Assembly (NCBI RefSeq): GCF_002483205.1
Contig: NZ_DLHM01000006.1
Location: 208,597 to 267,648 of the forward strand
DNA length: 59,052 nucleotides
Direction: 5' to 3'
Origin: Flavihumibacter sp. UBA7668
Lineage (GTDB): Bacteria > Bacteroidota > Bacteroidia > Chitinophagales > Chitinophagaceae
Positions 26,639 through 35,915 of this stretch are shown piece after piece. How positions within the stretch are numbered: the stretch's first letter is position 1; every line of letters begins with the position of its first letter. A program made the translations under genes and the position numbers. The notes beneath the pieces were generated by a model, which did no database searches, was not told the DNA's origin, and saw only the letters and a list, made by a program, of their open reading frames with translations.

Positions 26639-27693
26639 TCCCGTTGGAATTTAAAAACTACCATGGCATTCTTCTGCTCAGTTGAGGTAATCCTTACTTC
26701 ATATTGTTTATTTCCGGCTTTTACAATCATCAAAGAAGTGTTTGGTGGTATTTCACCAAGATTGTCTGCAACCATAACCAGTTCAACATAATCATTCTCT
26801 TCTTCCAGATCAATATTTACCGTTATTGGCGATAGTGAGAGCATTTTTTTAGATACTACCAGCCTGTTATTCAGGTATACGGAAACAGTGTCTTTATCAA
26901 TGGTTCCATTATCATATAAGTTGATGGATATCTGCCTCGTGTTTACAGTGAAAGTTTTTACTACCTCATTTTGTCTTTCTTTCAAAGCAGGAGGAACTAC
27001 AACCGGCGTTAGAGGTTTACGTGATTCAATATCAGGTTCTGGCAGTTTTGAAGGTGCCGGAGAAGGATCTTTTACAACTGGCGGTTTGGGTTTTGCCGGA
27101 GGCTGAACAGGTTTTGGCGAGCTAACCGGTGGCTTCTGGGGACTGGTTTTCGCTACCGGGGGAGCTTCATTAATTCGAATATTTTCCTCCCCTTTCGATT
27201 TTTTTTCCCGTTCGGTTAAAAAGGGTTCCTTATAAAAATCGGAAGTAGGCACTTTCCTAAGAAAAATGGTTCCACGTCCGCAATCAGATGAATCTCTGGT
27301 GTTCATACTCACATAAGTGCCTTCCATAAATTCTTCATTCCCATTTTTTGTGTACTGAAGGAAGCAAGTCATTATACAGGCATCATTCCCCAACTGCATG
27401 CGAACATCAACAATCTTCAATTCTTCCAGATATACTTTTTTTGTTCCAGTATGAATCGATCCCTTTGCATCGGCCTTTCCATAAAATTCCGTGGTTTTAT
27501 AGGAATATGTTACCGCCTTGAAATTTTTGCCTTCCTGAGCAAGCTGCACTTCAAACCTATAACGGTCTTCCAGATTCAGCAACTGAAGAGATCGGTTGTT
27601 CTGACGAAAATGTCCCCGCCAGATCCCAGTAATGTCCTGTGCAGTCACCCATTGTGCGGCGACTCCCAGAAAAAGTGTAAAAATTAGCCTCAT
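26635..27693 (-). CDS. secreted protein of unknown function, paralogue B, with proline-rich linker
   Basis: A 352-residue protein with signal peptide (LIFTLFLGVAAQWVTAQ). The N-terminal domain begins DITGIWRGHFRQ and the C-terminal domain has ISINLYDNGTIDKDTVSVYLNN, VADNLGEIPPNTSLM and YEVRITSTEQKNAMVVFKF, both matching the protein encoded downstream. The domains are joined by a Pro/Lys-rich linker at about 178-235 (PPVSSPKPVQPPAKPKPP), the kind of spacer that crosses the periplasm or peptidoglycan. First gene of a three-gene operon ending in the sulfatase-fold enzyme. The C-terminal domain is probably a beta-sandwich binding module (inference). Confidence 0.8.
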   Translation of the reverse strand: MRLIFTLFLGVAAQWVTAQDITGIWRGHFRQNNRSLQLLNLEDRYRFEVQLAQEGKNFKAVTYSYKTTEFYGKADAKGSIHTGTKKVYLEELKIVDVRMQLGNDACIMTCFLQYTKNGNEEFMEGTYVSMNTRDSSDCGRGTIFLRKVPTSDFYKEPFLTEREKKSKGEENIRINEAPPVAKTSPQKPPVSSPKPVQPPAKPKPPVVKDPSPAPSKLPEPDIESRKPLTPVVVPPALKERQNEVVKTFTVNTRQISINLYDNGTIDKDTVSVYLNNRLVVSKKMLSLSPITVNIDLEEENDYVELVMVADNLGEIPPNTSLMIVKAGNKQYEVRITSTEQKNAMVVFKFQRE

Positions 27694-27775
27694 GTAGTCC
27701 TGTTAGTCATTCAATTTAAGAAAAAAGACACCGTAATAATATACCACTCAACCAGTTATTATGGCAAGAGTTCGT

Positions 27776-27783
27776 TAATTTTG
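27776..27783 (+). promoter_or_regulatory. -7 promoter element of thrS
   Basis: TAATTTTG followed by CCCTCC, matching TAnnTTTG plus the C-rich stretch seen at other housekeeping promoters. It places the transcription start near 27789 and leaves a leader of about 50 nt before the ATG at 27838. Confidence 0.65.
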
Positions 27784-27792
27784 CCCTCCTTC

Positions 27793-27812
27793 CAACTCGT
27801 TCGTAGGAGTTG
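27793..27812 (+). promoter_or_regulatory. thrS leader hairpin with tRNA-Thr-like loop
   Basis: CAACTC and GAGTTG form a 6-bp stem around the loop GTTCGTAG. The loop contains TCGTA, which equals U33, the anticodon CGU and A37 of tRNA-Thr(CGU). The CGU lies 34-36 bases before the thrS ATG. In E. coli a hairpin mimicking this anticodon arm in the thrS leader is bound by ThrRS to repress its own translation; the same logic here is inference. Confidence 0.45.
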
Positions 27813-27837
27813 CGAAGTTAAAAACAGTGAACTTAAA

Positions 27838-29775
27838 ATGATCAAGATTAGTTTTCCGGATGGAGCTCAGCGTGAATATGCACCTGGAACATCCTCCCTC
27901 GACATTGCCAAGTCTATCAGTGAAGGATTGGCGCGTAAAATTCTGGCCGCTTCAGTCAACGGTCAGGTTTGGGACCTTAATCGTCCCATTTATGACGATG
28001 CAACTATAAAATTCCTGGCCTGGGATGAAAAAGATGCTAAAAGTACATTCTGGCACTCCACCGCACACCTGATGGCGGAAGCAATTGAAGACCGTTTTCC
28101 CGGAGTAAAATTCTGGGTAGGGCCGCCTGTTGATAATGGATTTTATTATGATATTGATTTAGGCGGACAAAGTCTGCATGAAGAAGATCTTCGAGCAATT
28201 GAAACCAAAATGGCACAGCTCGCGAAACAAAACAATCCCTTTATCCGAAAAGAAGTTCCCAAAGCGGATGCGATTGCCTACTTTGAGGAAAAGGGGGATG
28301 AATACAAGCTTGATCTCCTCCAAAATCTTCAGGATGGAGAAATTACCTTTTATTCCCAGGGCGCATTCACAGATCTCTGTCGCGGTCCGCATATTCCCCA
28401 TACAGGTTTTATAAAAGCAATCAAACTAACCAATATTGCTGGTGCCTATTGGAAAGGAGATGAGAAAAATAAGATGCTTACCCGGGTTTATGGGGTGAGC
28501 TTTCCAAGTCAGAAGGAACTGGATGAATACCTGGCACTTTTGGAAGAAGCCAAAAAAAGGGATCACCGTAAACTGGGGAAAGAACTCAGCATCTATACCA
28601 TGGACGATGATGTAGGCCAGGGGCTTATTATGTGGATGCCCAACGGCACCATCATTATTGAAGAGCTTGAAAAACTGGCAAAAGAAACGGAAGAAGAAGC
28701 CGGTTATCACCGGGTGGTTACCCCTCATATAGCCAAAGAAAGTATGTATCTCACCAGCGGGCATCTGCCATATTATGCGGATAGCATGTACCCCCCAATG
28801 GAATTGGAAGGGGAGAAGTACTACCTGAGAGCAATGAATTGCCCGCATCATCACAAGATTTTTGCGGCGGAGCCAAAGAGTTACCGCGATTTGCCTTATC
28901 GCATTGCCGAGTACGGCACTGTTTACAGATATGAGCAGAGCGGAGAATTATTCGGCTTGATGCGGGTACGGTGCCTGCATATGAATGATGCCCATATCTA
29001 TTGCACAAAGGAACAATTTGAGCAGGAATTCCGGGCAGTCAATGAAATGTACCTTAAGTACTTTAAGATTTTTGGGATTGAAAAATATGTAATGAGGCTC
29101 AGTCTTCATTCTCCTGAAAAACTAGGGAAAAAATATGTTGATGAACCAGAACTCTGGAAAGAAACCGAAACAATGGTACGTCAGGTACTTATTGATTCTA
29201 ATATCCCCTTTGTTGAAGTGCAGGATGAAGCTGCGTTTTATGGGCCAAAAATCGATGTTCAGATTTATAGTGTGATCGGACGGGAATTCACGTTGGCTAC
29301 CAATCAGGTAGATTTTTCACAGGGAAGGTCATTTAAATTAAGTTATACAACGGCTGATAATAATCATGATACGCCCCTGATTATTCATCGGGCACCATTG
29401 GGTACCCATGAACGGTTTATTGGTTTTCTGCTGGAGCATTATGCCGGCAAATTACCACTCTGGTTAAGTCCGCAACAGGTAAAAATTCTCCCAATAAGTG
29501 ATAAGTTCATGGATTATGCCCAGTCTGTAAAAAAGCAGTTGAAAGCGGCAGGGGTTCGGGTTTCCATTGATGACCGGAATGAGAAAATTGGTAAAAAGAT
29601 CCGGGATACTGAGCTGCAACGGGTTCCTTATATGTTGGTTTTAGGTGAAAAAGAGGTAAATGAAGGCCTGGTTGCCATCCGCAGACAAGGTAAAGGGGAT
29701 GCCGGAACCATGCCTGTACAGGAATTTGTTACCGTTCTTTCACGGGAAATTAAGGAACGTAGCAGTGGAGATTAA
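27838..29775 (+). CDS. thrS: threonyl-tRNA synthetase
   Basis: Charges tRNA-Thr with threonine. The 645-residue protein has a TGS domain (1-61), the editing domain with HSTAH (73-77), and the class II catalytic core. MNCPHHHKIF carries the zinc Cys/His, motif 2 lies around YRYEQSGELFGLMRVRCLHMNDAH, and motif 3 is HRAPLGTHERFIGFLLEHY. The C-terminal anticodon-binding domain starts near PLWLSPQQVKILPI. The ATG at 27838 gives the normal N-terminus (MIKISFPDG); an upstream TTG lies in the leader. It is followed by infC, as in the widespread thrS-infC-rpmI-rplT order. Confidence 0.97.
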   Translation: MIKISFPDGAQREYAPGTSSLDIAKSISEGLARKILAASVNGQVWDLNRPIYDDATIKFLAWDEKDAKSTFWHSTAHLMAEAIEDRFPGVKFWVGPPVDNGFYYDIDLGGQSLHEEDLRAIETKMAQLAKQNNPFIRKEVPKADAIAYFEEKGDEYKLDLLQNLQDGEITFYSQGAFTDLCRGPHIPHTGFIKAIKLTNIAGAYWKGDEKNKMLTRVYGVSFPSQKELDEYLALLEEAKKRDHRKLGKELSIYTMDDDVGQGLIMWMPNGTIIIEELEKLAKETEEEAGYHRVVTPHIAKESMYLTSGHLPYYADSMYPPMELEGEKYYLRAMNCPHHHKIFAAEPKSYRDLPYRIAEYGTVYRYEQSGELFGLMRVRCLHMNDAHIYCTKEQFEQEFRAVNEMYLKYFKIFGIEKYVMRLSLHSPEKLGKKYVDEPELWKETETMVRQVLIDSNIPFVEVQDEAAFYGPKIDVQIYSVIGREFTLATNQVDFSQGRSFKLSYTTADNNHDTPLIIHRAPLGTHERFIGFLLEHYAGKLPLWLSPQQVKILPISDKFMDYAQSVKKQLKAAGVRVSIDDRNEKIGKKIRDTELQRVPYMLVLGEKEVNEGLVAIRRQGKGDAGTMPVQEFVTVLSREIKERSSGD

Positions 29776-29822
29776 AAAATGGATTAATTTCGGGACGTAA
29801 ATTGTTTAATCAAAATAACTAA

Positions 29823-30413
29823 ATGGCATTTCCACCCAGGCCTCCGAGGGGGGCTTTCAATCCGAGGTTCAAAAAAGAACAGCAACAGGAACACAGAACC
29901 AACCAGATGATTCGCGTACCGCAGGTTCGATTGGTTGGGGAGAATGTAGAAGTTGGTGTGTATTCCATCCAGGAAGCACAACGAATGGCGCAAGACCAGG
30001 GATTAGATCTGGTCGAAATATCTCCGAACGCAGATCCTCCGGTTTGTCGGATTATTGACTATAATAAATTCCTTTACGAAAAGAAGAAGAAAGAAAAGGA
30101 AATGAAGGCGAAAGCCAAGCAAAGTGAGGTAAAGGAAATTCGTTTTACGCCGAATACGGACGACCATGACTTTAATTTCAAGGCAAAACACGCGGAAGAA
30201 TTTTTGAAGGAAGGTAATAAGGTAAAAGCCTATGTTCAGTTTCGTGGTCGTGCTATACAATTCAAAGATCGGGGAGAATTACTCCTGCTGAAATTCGCAG
30301 AACGCCTATCCGAATTTGGTGTTTTGGAAGGAATGCCTAAAATGGAGGGCAAGCGAATGCTCGCCATATGGGCACCGAAGAGCCAGAAGAAGAAAAAAGA
30401 AGGTGGAGAATAA
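29823..30413 (+). CDS. infC: translation initiation factor IF-3
   Basis: Binds the 30S subunit and checks initiator tRNA and start codon. The 196-residue protein has the N-terminal domain (IRVPQVRLVGENVEVGVYSI...LVEISPNADPPVCRIIDYNKF), a lysine-rich linker (EKKKKEKEMKAKAKQ) and the C-terminal domain (KEIRFTPNTDDHDF, KVKAYVQFRGRAIQF). It carries an Arg/Pro-rich N-terminal extension of about 28 residues and starts with ATG, not the rare AUU/AUC known from E. coli infC, so start-codon-based autoregulation is not expected. A strong terminator follows 16 bases downstream. Confidence 0.97.
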   Translation: MAFPPRPPRGAFNPRFKKEQQQEHRTNQMIRVPQVRLVGENVEVGVYSIQEAQRMAQDQGLDLVEISPNADPPVCRIIDYNKFLYEKKKKEKEMKAKAKQSEVKEIRFTPNTDDHDFNFKAKHAEEFLKEGNKVKAYVQFRGRAIQFKDRGELLLLKFAERLSEFGVLEGMPKMEGKRMLAIWAPKSQKKKKEGGE

Positions 30414-30429
30414 CAAACTCAAAAAATAA

Positions 30430-30459
30430 GACAAAAGCCCGCGATTGCGGGCTTTTGTC
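30430..30459 (+). terminator. intrinsic terminator after infC
   Basis: GACAAAAGCCCGC and GCGGGCTTTTGTC form a perfect 13-bp stem around GATT. The descending arm contains TTTT and the ascending arm AAAA, so it can work in both directions. It separates thrS-infC from the protease gene and from rpmI-rplT. Confidence 0.9.
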
Positions 30460-30527
30460 ATTAAATTCAATTAAACAAACAAGAAAATTGCCCATTTCTT
30501 AGTTATATTTAAGTAGATATCTTTTTT

Positions 30528-33500
30528 ATGCCTAAACCCCTGCTGTTTGTCAGGGTTTTGCTGACTGTTTTATCCTTCAATGCAATTGGACAGGCGCAAA
30601 CCCCGGCCGGAGGTACCCGACCCGTACTTTTTAAGGAGCCTACTGCAAATCAACGTTTTGCCATGTTATCTCCTGTACCTTTTCGTCTGGGAAAGACAGG
30701 TATTGGGAATAATAGACAAGTTTTTTTTCTGAAATTTCGCCAGATACCTGGTCCGGTTGAAAAAAAACACTTATCCGCCAAAGGGATAGCGTTACATGAA
30801 TATATTCCATCCAATGTTTATCTGGCAACAGTAGCTAATCCACTTACAGATATAGAACTGAAATCATTGGGGATAATAGGAGTTTTTGAGCCACCATCTT
30901 CAATTAAACAAGAAAAAGAAATTTATTCAGTCAGAAAAGTACAAGCAGCATCTGAAAAAAATAATAGAAAATTTCATGTATGGCTGGCACCTGGAATGGA
31001 TTCTGTATCTGCCTTACAGAAAATCCAGAACTTGTTGGGGAAAGATGCTCCATTATCAGCCGATTTTAAAATACTTTATAACAGAATGCTGGAAATCAGG
31101 CTAAGCGAAGCTTCGCTTGAAGAATTACTGACCCAGCCTTTTGTTCTATATGCCATGCCGGTACCTGAACTTTTCGCTTTAAATATAATTGGAACGGAAT
31201 CACATTTTGGTAATCTGATTCACCAGGGAAATGCCTCAACACCCGGTTTAACTGGTAAAGGAATTACCGTTGGTATAGGGGATGCAGGTAGAATTTACCA
31301 CATCGATCACAATTATTATGAAGATGGCCAACTTTATAACGGCAGCTTTCATGCAACACATGTTGCCGGCACATTGGCCGGGAAAGGCCATGTAAACCCA
31401 ATCATGCGTGGATTTGCATACGATGCTAGGCTGGAAGTGGAATATTTTAATAATATAATTTTCCAAACGCCTGCACTTTATAACCAAAAGCGTATGGTTA
31501 TAACCAATAATTCGTATGGCGCCGGTAGTTTCTGTTTGCCCTATTCCGGTCAGTATTCCGGCTTTTGCGGTCAGGCCGACCAGCAATTACTGGATATGCC
31601 TCACCTAATGCATGTTTTTGCTGCAGGAAATACCGGAACACTTACCTGTGGTAATTATCCGGTTAGTTACCGGACAATTGACAATGCATTCCAGGCAGCA
31701 AAAAATGTTATAACTGTTGGTGGCACCAATGAAAGTGGTTCCACTTCAGTTTATTCTAAAGGACCAACACTTGATGGTAGGGTAAAACCAGAAATTGTAG
31801 CAATTAGTACGAATGTTCTTTCAACTGGTACCAACAATGGCTACGGAAGACTGGACGGAACAAGTATGTCCAGTCCTCAGGTCAGCGGTGCACTTGCTCT
31901 TCTTTATGAAAGATACAGACAATTGAATAATGCCAATGATCCGGATGGCGCTTTAATGAAAGCACTGGTTTGCAATACTGCAACTGACATCGGAACCCGG
32001 TATGTTGATTTTGCAAATGGATTTGGCTGGTTGAATATTAAAAAAGCGGTAGAAACCCTGAATAAAAAAAGCTGGTTTTCAGGTACGATAGAGCACCAGG
32101 AAGACCAGGTTTTTGAAATTAACCTTGAAGAAGAAGTGGCGGATTTCAAAATTCTTCTCTATTGGCACGATCTGCCAGCCTCCTATTATTCTTCAAAAGC
32201 ACTTGTGAATGACCTGGATTTAACAGTGCAGTTGCCAGATGGGTCAGTTTATGAACCATTTGTATTGGATACCAGTGCAGCCGGAGTCTTAAACCAGGCT
32301 ACAAGAGGAAAAGATCACCTGAATAATATTGAACAGGTAGTTATTGATCGTGCCTTACCCGGTCGTTACCAAATCAGAATAAAAGGGTTTGAGCTTCCAT
32401 TTGGTTCCCAGTCCTTTAAAGTAGTATATAACTGGGAAGATATCAACTTTGAATTGATTCAACCTGCAGGTGGTGAACTTTTTAAACATGGCCAGCGACG
32501 TATAATTCAATGGCGTTATCCAACGCACGAATCTGATGAATTTGGCTTTTTTTATTCTACCAATGGTGGACTTAACTGGAATGAAATACCAGGTTCTGCT
32601 ACCGAAATTGGCCGTAAAAATTGGACCTTACCCGGATTTACCAATTCAAATGTTTTGTTGAAAATCACCCATCCCGGATCTGGCCAGGAACGGATTTCTG
32701 CGCCTTTCAGTGTTTTACCTGAAATGAACTTTACGGTTTCAAGTGAATGCGAATCATCTATTACAGTTGAATGGAAAAAACCCTCCAATCTTGATTCAAT
32801 AGCCATTCTTCTGTACAATGGAACTGAAATGGAAACAATCGCTTTCAGTTCCGATTCGGTGTACAAAATCCAGGGTCTAAAAACAGGAAAGCCATATTGG
32901 GTGAGCCTACAACCAATACTTAATCAAAAAATTGGAGAACGCTCTATTGCAAAGAGAATTCTTACCCGGCCAGTAATATGTAGTACTTCCGGCTTAAATG
33001 AAGATTTATCAATTGCTGTCTCGGATTCGTTTCTTGTTAGCCGAAATCCCTCTGTAATTGATTCAATTGCTCCCTTTACCGTACAGGTTAGAAACGAAGG
33101 GACAACCAGTATCTCGGATACAGTGTATTTGAAGCTGCTAAAAAATAACAACGAAATAGGGCAAGACACACTTGTTAGAACCTGGGTAAGCGGACAAACG
33201 TACAATTGGGTTACCCGTCTTCGTCCAACTGGTATTCCAGGTGAATCTGCTTATTATCAACTTGCAATTTTTAAGCGAAATGATCCGGATCCATCTAATG
33301 ACAGCGCCGCCATTTTTTGGCGGTATCTTCAGTCGGATCCGGTTGAGTTGCCATTTACAGAATCTTTACAACAATTAAAGGATACCATTTACAAGATTCC
33401 TGGTTATTCCGGCCTTGCCGGGCTGCCAGCATGGGATGCCCAACTTAACTCACCCGCAATAAACCTGGAAGCACGCAATTCAGACGGCATTTTTATCACT

Positions 33501-35798
33501 AGTAAAATAGAAGGCCAATCAATTCAACTAATTGGTAATTATAATTTTACGAACTATAATGTGATGGATGATATCCGAATGTCACTGGATATCCCCGATT
33601 TTTCACAAGTCAAAATGGATTGTTTTATTCGCGGTAATGATACTTCCTCCTGGATTGGTGTAGCGTTACTTGATCCCTTTACACAACAGCCCAAAATTGA
33701 TTTCCTGAATATTAGTAATCTGCTTGCGAATGCTGGACAGGAATTCAGCTCAAGTTTTCAGATAAGATTCCGAATTGTTCATAGTAGTTATCAAAACATA
33801 CTCAATGTATTTCGTCAGCTTCGTTTTTTTAAGGCAGAGGAAGATATAAGTCTGATTTATCTAACCTACCAAAAACAATTTACAACCGATGGTGATTCGC
33901 TACAGTTCCGATTATGGGCAAGAAATAACAAACAGGTTTCTAGTGCCGCCGTACAGTTTTCCATTCAACCACCTGATGGCAATCTTCAATACCTCGAGCT
34001 ACCTTCCATTCCGGCCGGAGATACAGCCATCTTAGGGTTCACCGTAGATGTCAATGACTGGCCAAATGCTGTGGCTCTGGTTAAAGCCTGGGTTCATACT
34101 GTAGGCGATCTGAATCTATCTGATGATAGTTTGGTAGCAGCTTTGACTTATGTAAAAAAAATAAACAGTTTTCCATATAGGGAGGGATTCGAATCCGGTA
34201 AAGCGGGATGGGGCTCAACCTTCCTTTATGAACATTCTTCTAACCTGTCGGAATCAATCGCGCCTTTTAAACCAGCAAACGGTAATTCTTTTTGGGGTAC
34301 TCAATGGATTGCTTCTACACAAGGAATTGGTTTTATTGTTCCTTCAGGCTACCTCCTAAGTCCGCTTTTTGATCTGAATGGCATGAAACAACCGTATATC
34401 TCAGCGTCGGTAAATAAACAATTATGCGAAAGCAAGGATTCTGTTTTTCTTGAATATTCAATAGATACTGGAAAAATCTGGATCCCGCTTATTGCTCAGT
34501 CGGATCAAGTTAACTGGTACAATAATCCTGATCGGTCTGCATGGTTAGGTTGTGATCAACCTGGATTTGATCGCTGGAGAGTTATCAGTTCCAAACTTCC
34601 GGAAGGCATTTCGACCATTCAATTCAGGTTGTTATCCCTGGCAAGAAATGATACTTCAAATGTTATGCCCAGATTACCAGGCGGATTCTTATTGGATGAT
34701 TTTCATTTATATAACAGAGTTTATCCATTATTTATGGGGAATAGTCACCCGGTACAAAACATCCGGGTTGGAAGCTCCAATTTTAGTCCTGTTTTGGCAT
34801 CCGGACAACTGTTGGCAGAACTAAAATGCGAAAATAACGAGGAAGGACCAATTAGTATAACCTATTCTCAAACGGAAGGAACCTTAGATTTTTCGGGAAA
34901 TGAAGTCTTGCCACTTAACTGGACCCTGAATAGTAGCGGACAGGCTGGTGTAAAGAAAGGAATAGCTCGTTTTTATCTGCCAGATGAAAAAATTCAGAAC
35001 TGGTTGGATGCGCATCCTTGTGACACCTGTTCCCAAAAATTGAGCGCTTATGATCTTTCTATATTTCGTTATGGAGGTCCGCCAGCTACGCTTAATAATC
35101 GTCTATCGGATAATGTTTCCGGGTACGAAACAGTTTGGGACCCTTCGGGATTCGACCTGATTCCTTACGATAAAGGATATTTCGTGGAGCTACCAACTAC
35201 ATTTTACGGTGAATTTTACTTGGGTAGAAATACAACACTTTCTCCATTGGATTTTAATGCAGTTCGATCTGATAATGAAAATGCCGTTAATTTGAATTGG
35301 TCTGTGGTCTCCTGGCAGGGTATTGAACTGGCTGAGCTGGAGCGATCAACTTCTTCTGATAGAGGCTTTCTGCCAATTTTAAGAAATGTTATTACTCCGA
35401 CTTCTGAATTGTCTGCTGTTTATTCAGATACCGATATAATTGCTCCCGGTACCTATTTTTACCGTTTAAAACTGGTTGGTTCTAATGGGACCATACGGTA
35501 TTCCGCCATTCGGGTGGTTCAATTTGAAAAGGAGTTGAATGTGCAGATTTATCCAAATCCTGGTAGAGGAGATCAGATTAAGCTTCAACTGAACAGGTTG
35601 GATGGTGCCCGTTTGCATCTGGAATTGACGGATATCGGAGGTAAACGACTCGCCAACTCCGCAGTAACTGTTGGAGTTGGCCAACACTGGATGAGTCTCG
35701 CCCCCTTAACAAGGGGCCTTCCGGCCGGTGTTTATGTAGTAGGGGTAAGTACCGGTAAACAAAAAAAGACAGTAAGGTTGGTTATTTCCGGAAACTGA
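30528..35798 (+). CDS. secreted subtilisin-like (S8) serine protease with type IX secretion signal
   Basis: A 1756-residue multidomain protein with signal peptide (cleavage near IGQAQ). The S8 domain (about 240-510) has the triad Asp252 in GIGDAG, His275 in HATHVAGT and Ser446 in DGTSMSSPQ, plus oxyanion Asn368 in AAGN. The usual HGTH is HATH. Beta-sandwich regions follow, including a fibronectin-III-like part near 745-815 and long repeats of unknown type. The C-terminus (VQIYPNPGRGDQIKLQL to KKTVRLVISGN) is a type A sorting domain for type IX secretion, so the protein is exported to or beyond the cell surface. It sits between infC and rpmI, separated by its own terminator-bounded unit. Confidence 0.93.
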   Translation: MPKPLLFVRVLLTVLSFNAIGQAQTPAGGTRPVLFKEPTANQRFAMLSPVPFRLGKTGIGNNRQVFFLKFRQIPGPVEKKHLSAKGIALHEYIPSNVYLATVANPLTDIELKSLGIIGVFEPPSSIKQEKEIYSVRKVQAASEKNNRKFHVWLAPGMDSVSALQKIQNLLGKDAPLSADFKILYNRMLEIRLSEASLEELLTQPFVLYAMPVPELFALNIIGTESHFGNLIHQGNASTPGLTGKGITVGIGDAGRIYHIDHNYYEDGQLYNGSFHATHVAGTLAGKGHVNPIMRGFAYDARLEVEYFNNIIFQTPALYNQKRMVITNNSYGAGSFCLPYSGQYSGFCGQADQQLLDMPHLMHVFAAGNTGTLTCGNYPVSYRTIDNAFQAAKNVITVGGTNESGSTSVYSKGPTLDGRVKPEIVAISTNVLSTGTNNGYGRLDGTSMSSPQVSGALALLYERYRQLNNANDPDGALMKALVCNTATDIGTRYVDFANGFGWLNIKKAVETLNKKSWFSGTIEHQEDQVFEINLEEEVADFKILLYWHDLPASYYSSKALVNDLDLTVQLPDGSVYEPFVLDTSAAGVLNQATRGKDHLNNIEQVVIDRALPGRYQIRIKGFELPFGSQSFKVVYNWEDINFELIQPAGGELFKHGQRRIIQWRYPTHESDEFGFFYSTNGGLNWNEIPGSATEIGRKNWTLPGFTNSNVLLKITHPGSGQERISAPFSVLPEMNFTVSSECESSITVEWKKPSNLDSIAILLYNGTEMETIAFSSDSVYKIQGLKTGKPYWVSLQPILNQKIGERSIAKRILTRPVICSTSGLNEDLSIAVSDSFLVSRNPSVIDSIAPFTVQVRNEGTTSISDTVYLKLLKNNNEIGQDTLVRTWVSGQTYNWVTRLRPTGIPGESAYYQLAIFKRNDPDPSNDSAAIFWRYLQSDPVELPFTESLQQLKDTIYKIPGYSGLAGLPAWDAQLNSPAINLEARNSDGIFITSKIEGQSIQLIGNYNFTNYNVMDDIRMSLDIPDFSQVKMDCFIRGNDTSSWIGVALLDPFTQQPKIDFLNISNLLANAGQEFSSSFQIRFRIVHSSYQNILNVFRQLRFFKAEEDISLIYLTYQKQFTTDGDSLQFRLWARNNKQVSSAAVQFSIQPPDGNLQYLELPSIPAGDTAILGFTVDVNDWPNAVALVKAWVHTVGDLNLSDDSLVAALTYVKKINSFPYREGFESGKAGWGSTFLYEHSSNLSESIAPFKPANGNSFWGTQWIASTQGIGFIVPSGYLLSPLFDLNGMKQPYISASVNKQLCESKDSVFLEYSIDTGKIWIPLIAQSDQVNWYNNPDRSAWLGCDQPGFDRWRVISSKLPEGISTIQFRLLSLARNDTSNVMPRLPGGFLLDDFHLYNRVYPLFMGNSHPVQNIRVGSSNFSPVLASGQLLAELKCENNEEGPISITYSQTEGTLDFSGNEVLPLNWTLNSSGQAGVKKGIARFYLPDEKIQNWLDAHPCDTCSQKLSAYDLSIFRYGGPPATLNNRLSDNVSGYETVWDPSGFDLIPYDKGYFVELPTTFYGEFYLGRNTTLSPLDFNAVRSDNENAVNLNWSVVSWQGIELAELERSTSSDRGFLPILRNVITPTSELSAVYSDTDIIAPGTYFYRLKLVGSNGTIRYSAIRVVQFEKELNVQIYPNPGRGDQIKLQLNRLDGARLHLELTDIGGKRLANSAVTVGVGQHWMSLAPLTRGLPAGVYVVGVSTGKQKKTVRLVISGN

Positions 35799-35808
35799 CC
35801 TACCTTTG
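35778..35808 (+). promoter_or_regulatory. promoter of rpmI-rplT
   Basis: TTG at 35778-35780 and TACCTTTG at 35801-35808, spaced 20 bp, followed by CGCTCCC. The -33 part lies inside the last codons of the protease gene, giving rpmI-rplT transcription independent of infC. Confidence 0.75.
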
Positions 35809-35814
35809 CGCTCC

Positions 35815-35915
35815 CTTAGGGGCATCATGGCAACATGATGGTATTGCCCAAATGGCTCCATAAGTCTCCACCGGTGTGGGGCGCCAGCAGGGCGTAACTT
35901 AGTTAAGTTATAAGA
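35815..35915 (+). promoter_or_regulatory. structured rpmI-rplT mRNA leader, candidate L20 autoregulatory element
   Basis: About 100 nt of leader fold into four consecutive hairpins. CATCATG-GCAA-CATGATG has a GNRA tetraloop and is flanked by GGG/CCC. CTCCAC-CGGT-GTGGGG follows at 35866-35881, CGCC-AGCAG-GGCG at 35882-35894, and AACTTA-GT-TAAGTT ends 6 bases before the rpmI ATG. Ribosomal protein L20 represses its operon by binding leader RNA in E. coli and B. subtilis; I cannot match this leader to either known structure. Confidence 0.55.

Noticed and set aside
26960..27180. Pro/Lys codon-rich stretch as a DNA repeat
   Set aside because: It is an irregular Pro-rich linker inside a secreted protein; no constant repeat unit is visible at DNA level.
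27784..27837. T-box riboswitch in the thrS leader
   Set aside because: The leader is only about 50 nt and lacks a T-box sequence and antiterminator; a protein-binding hairpin is more plausible.
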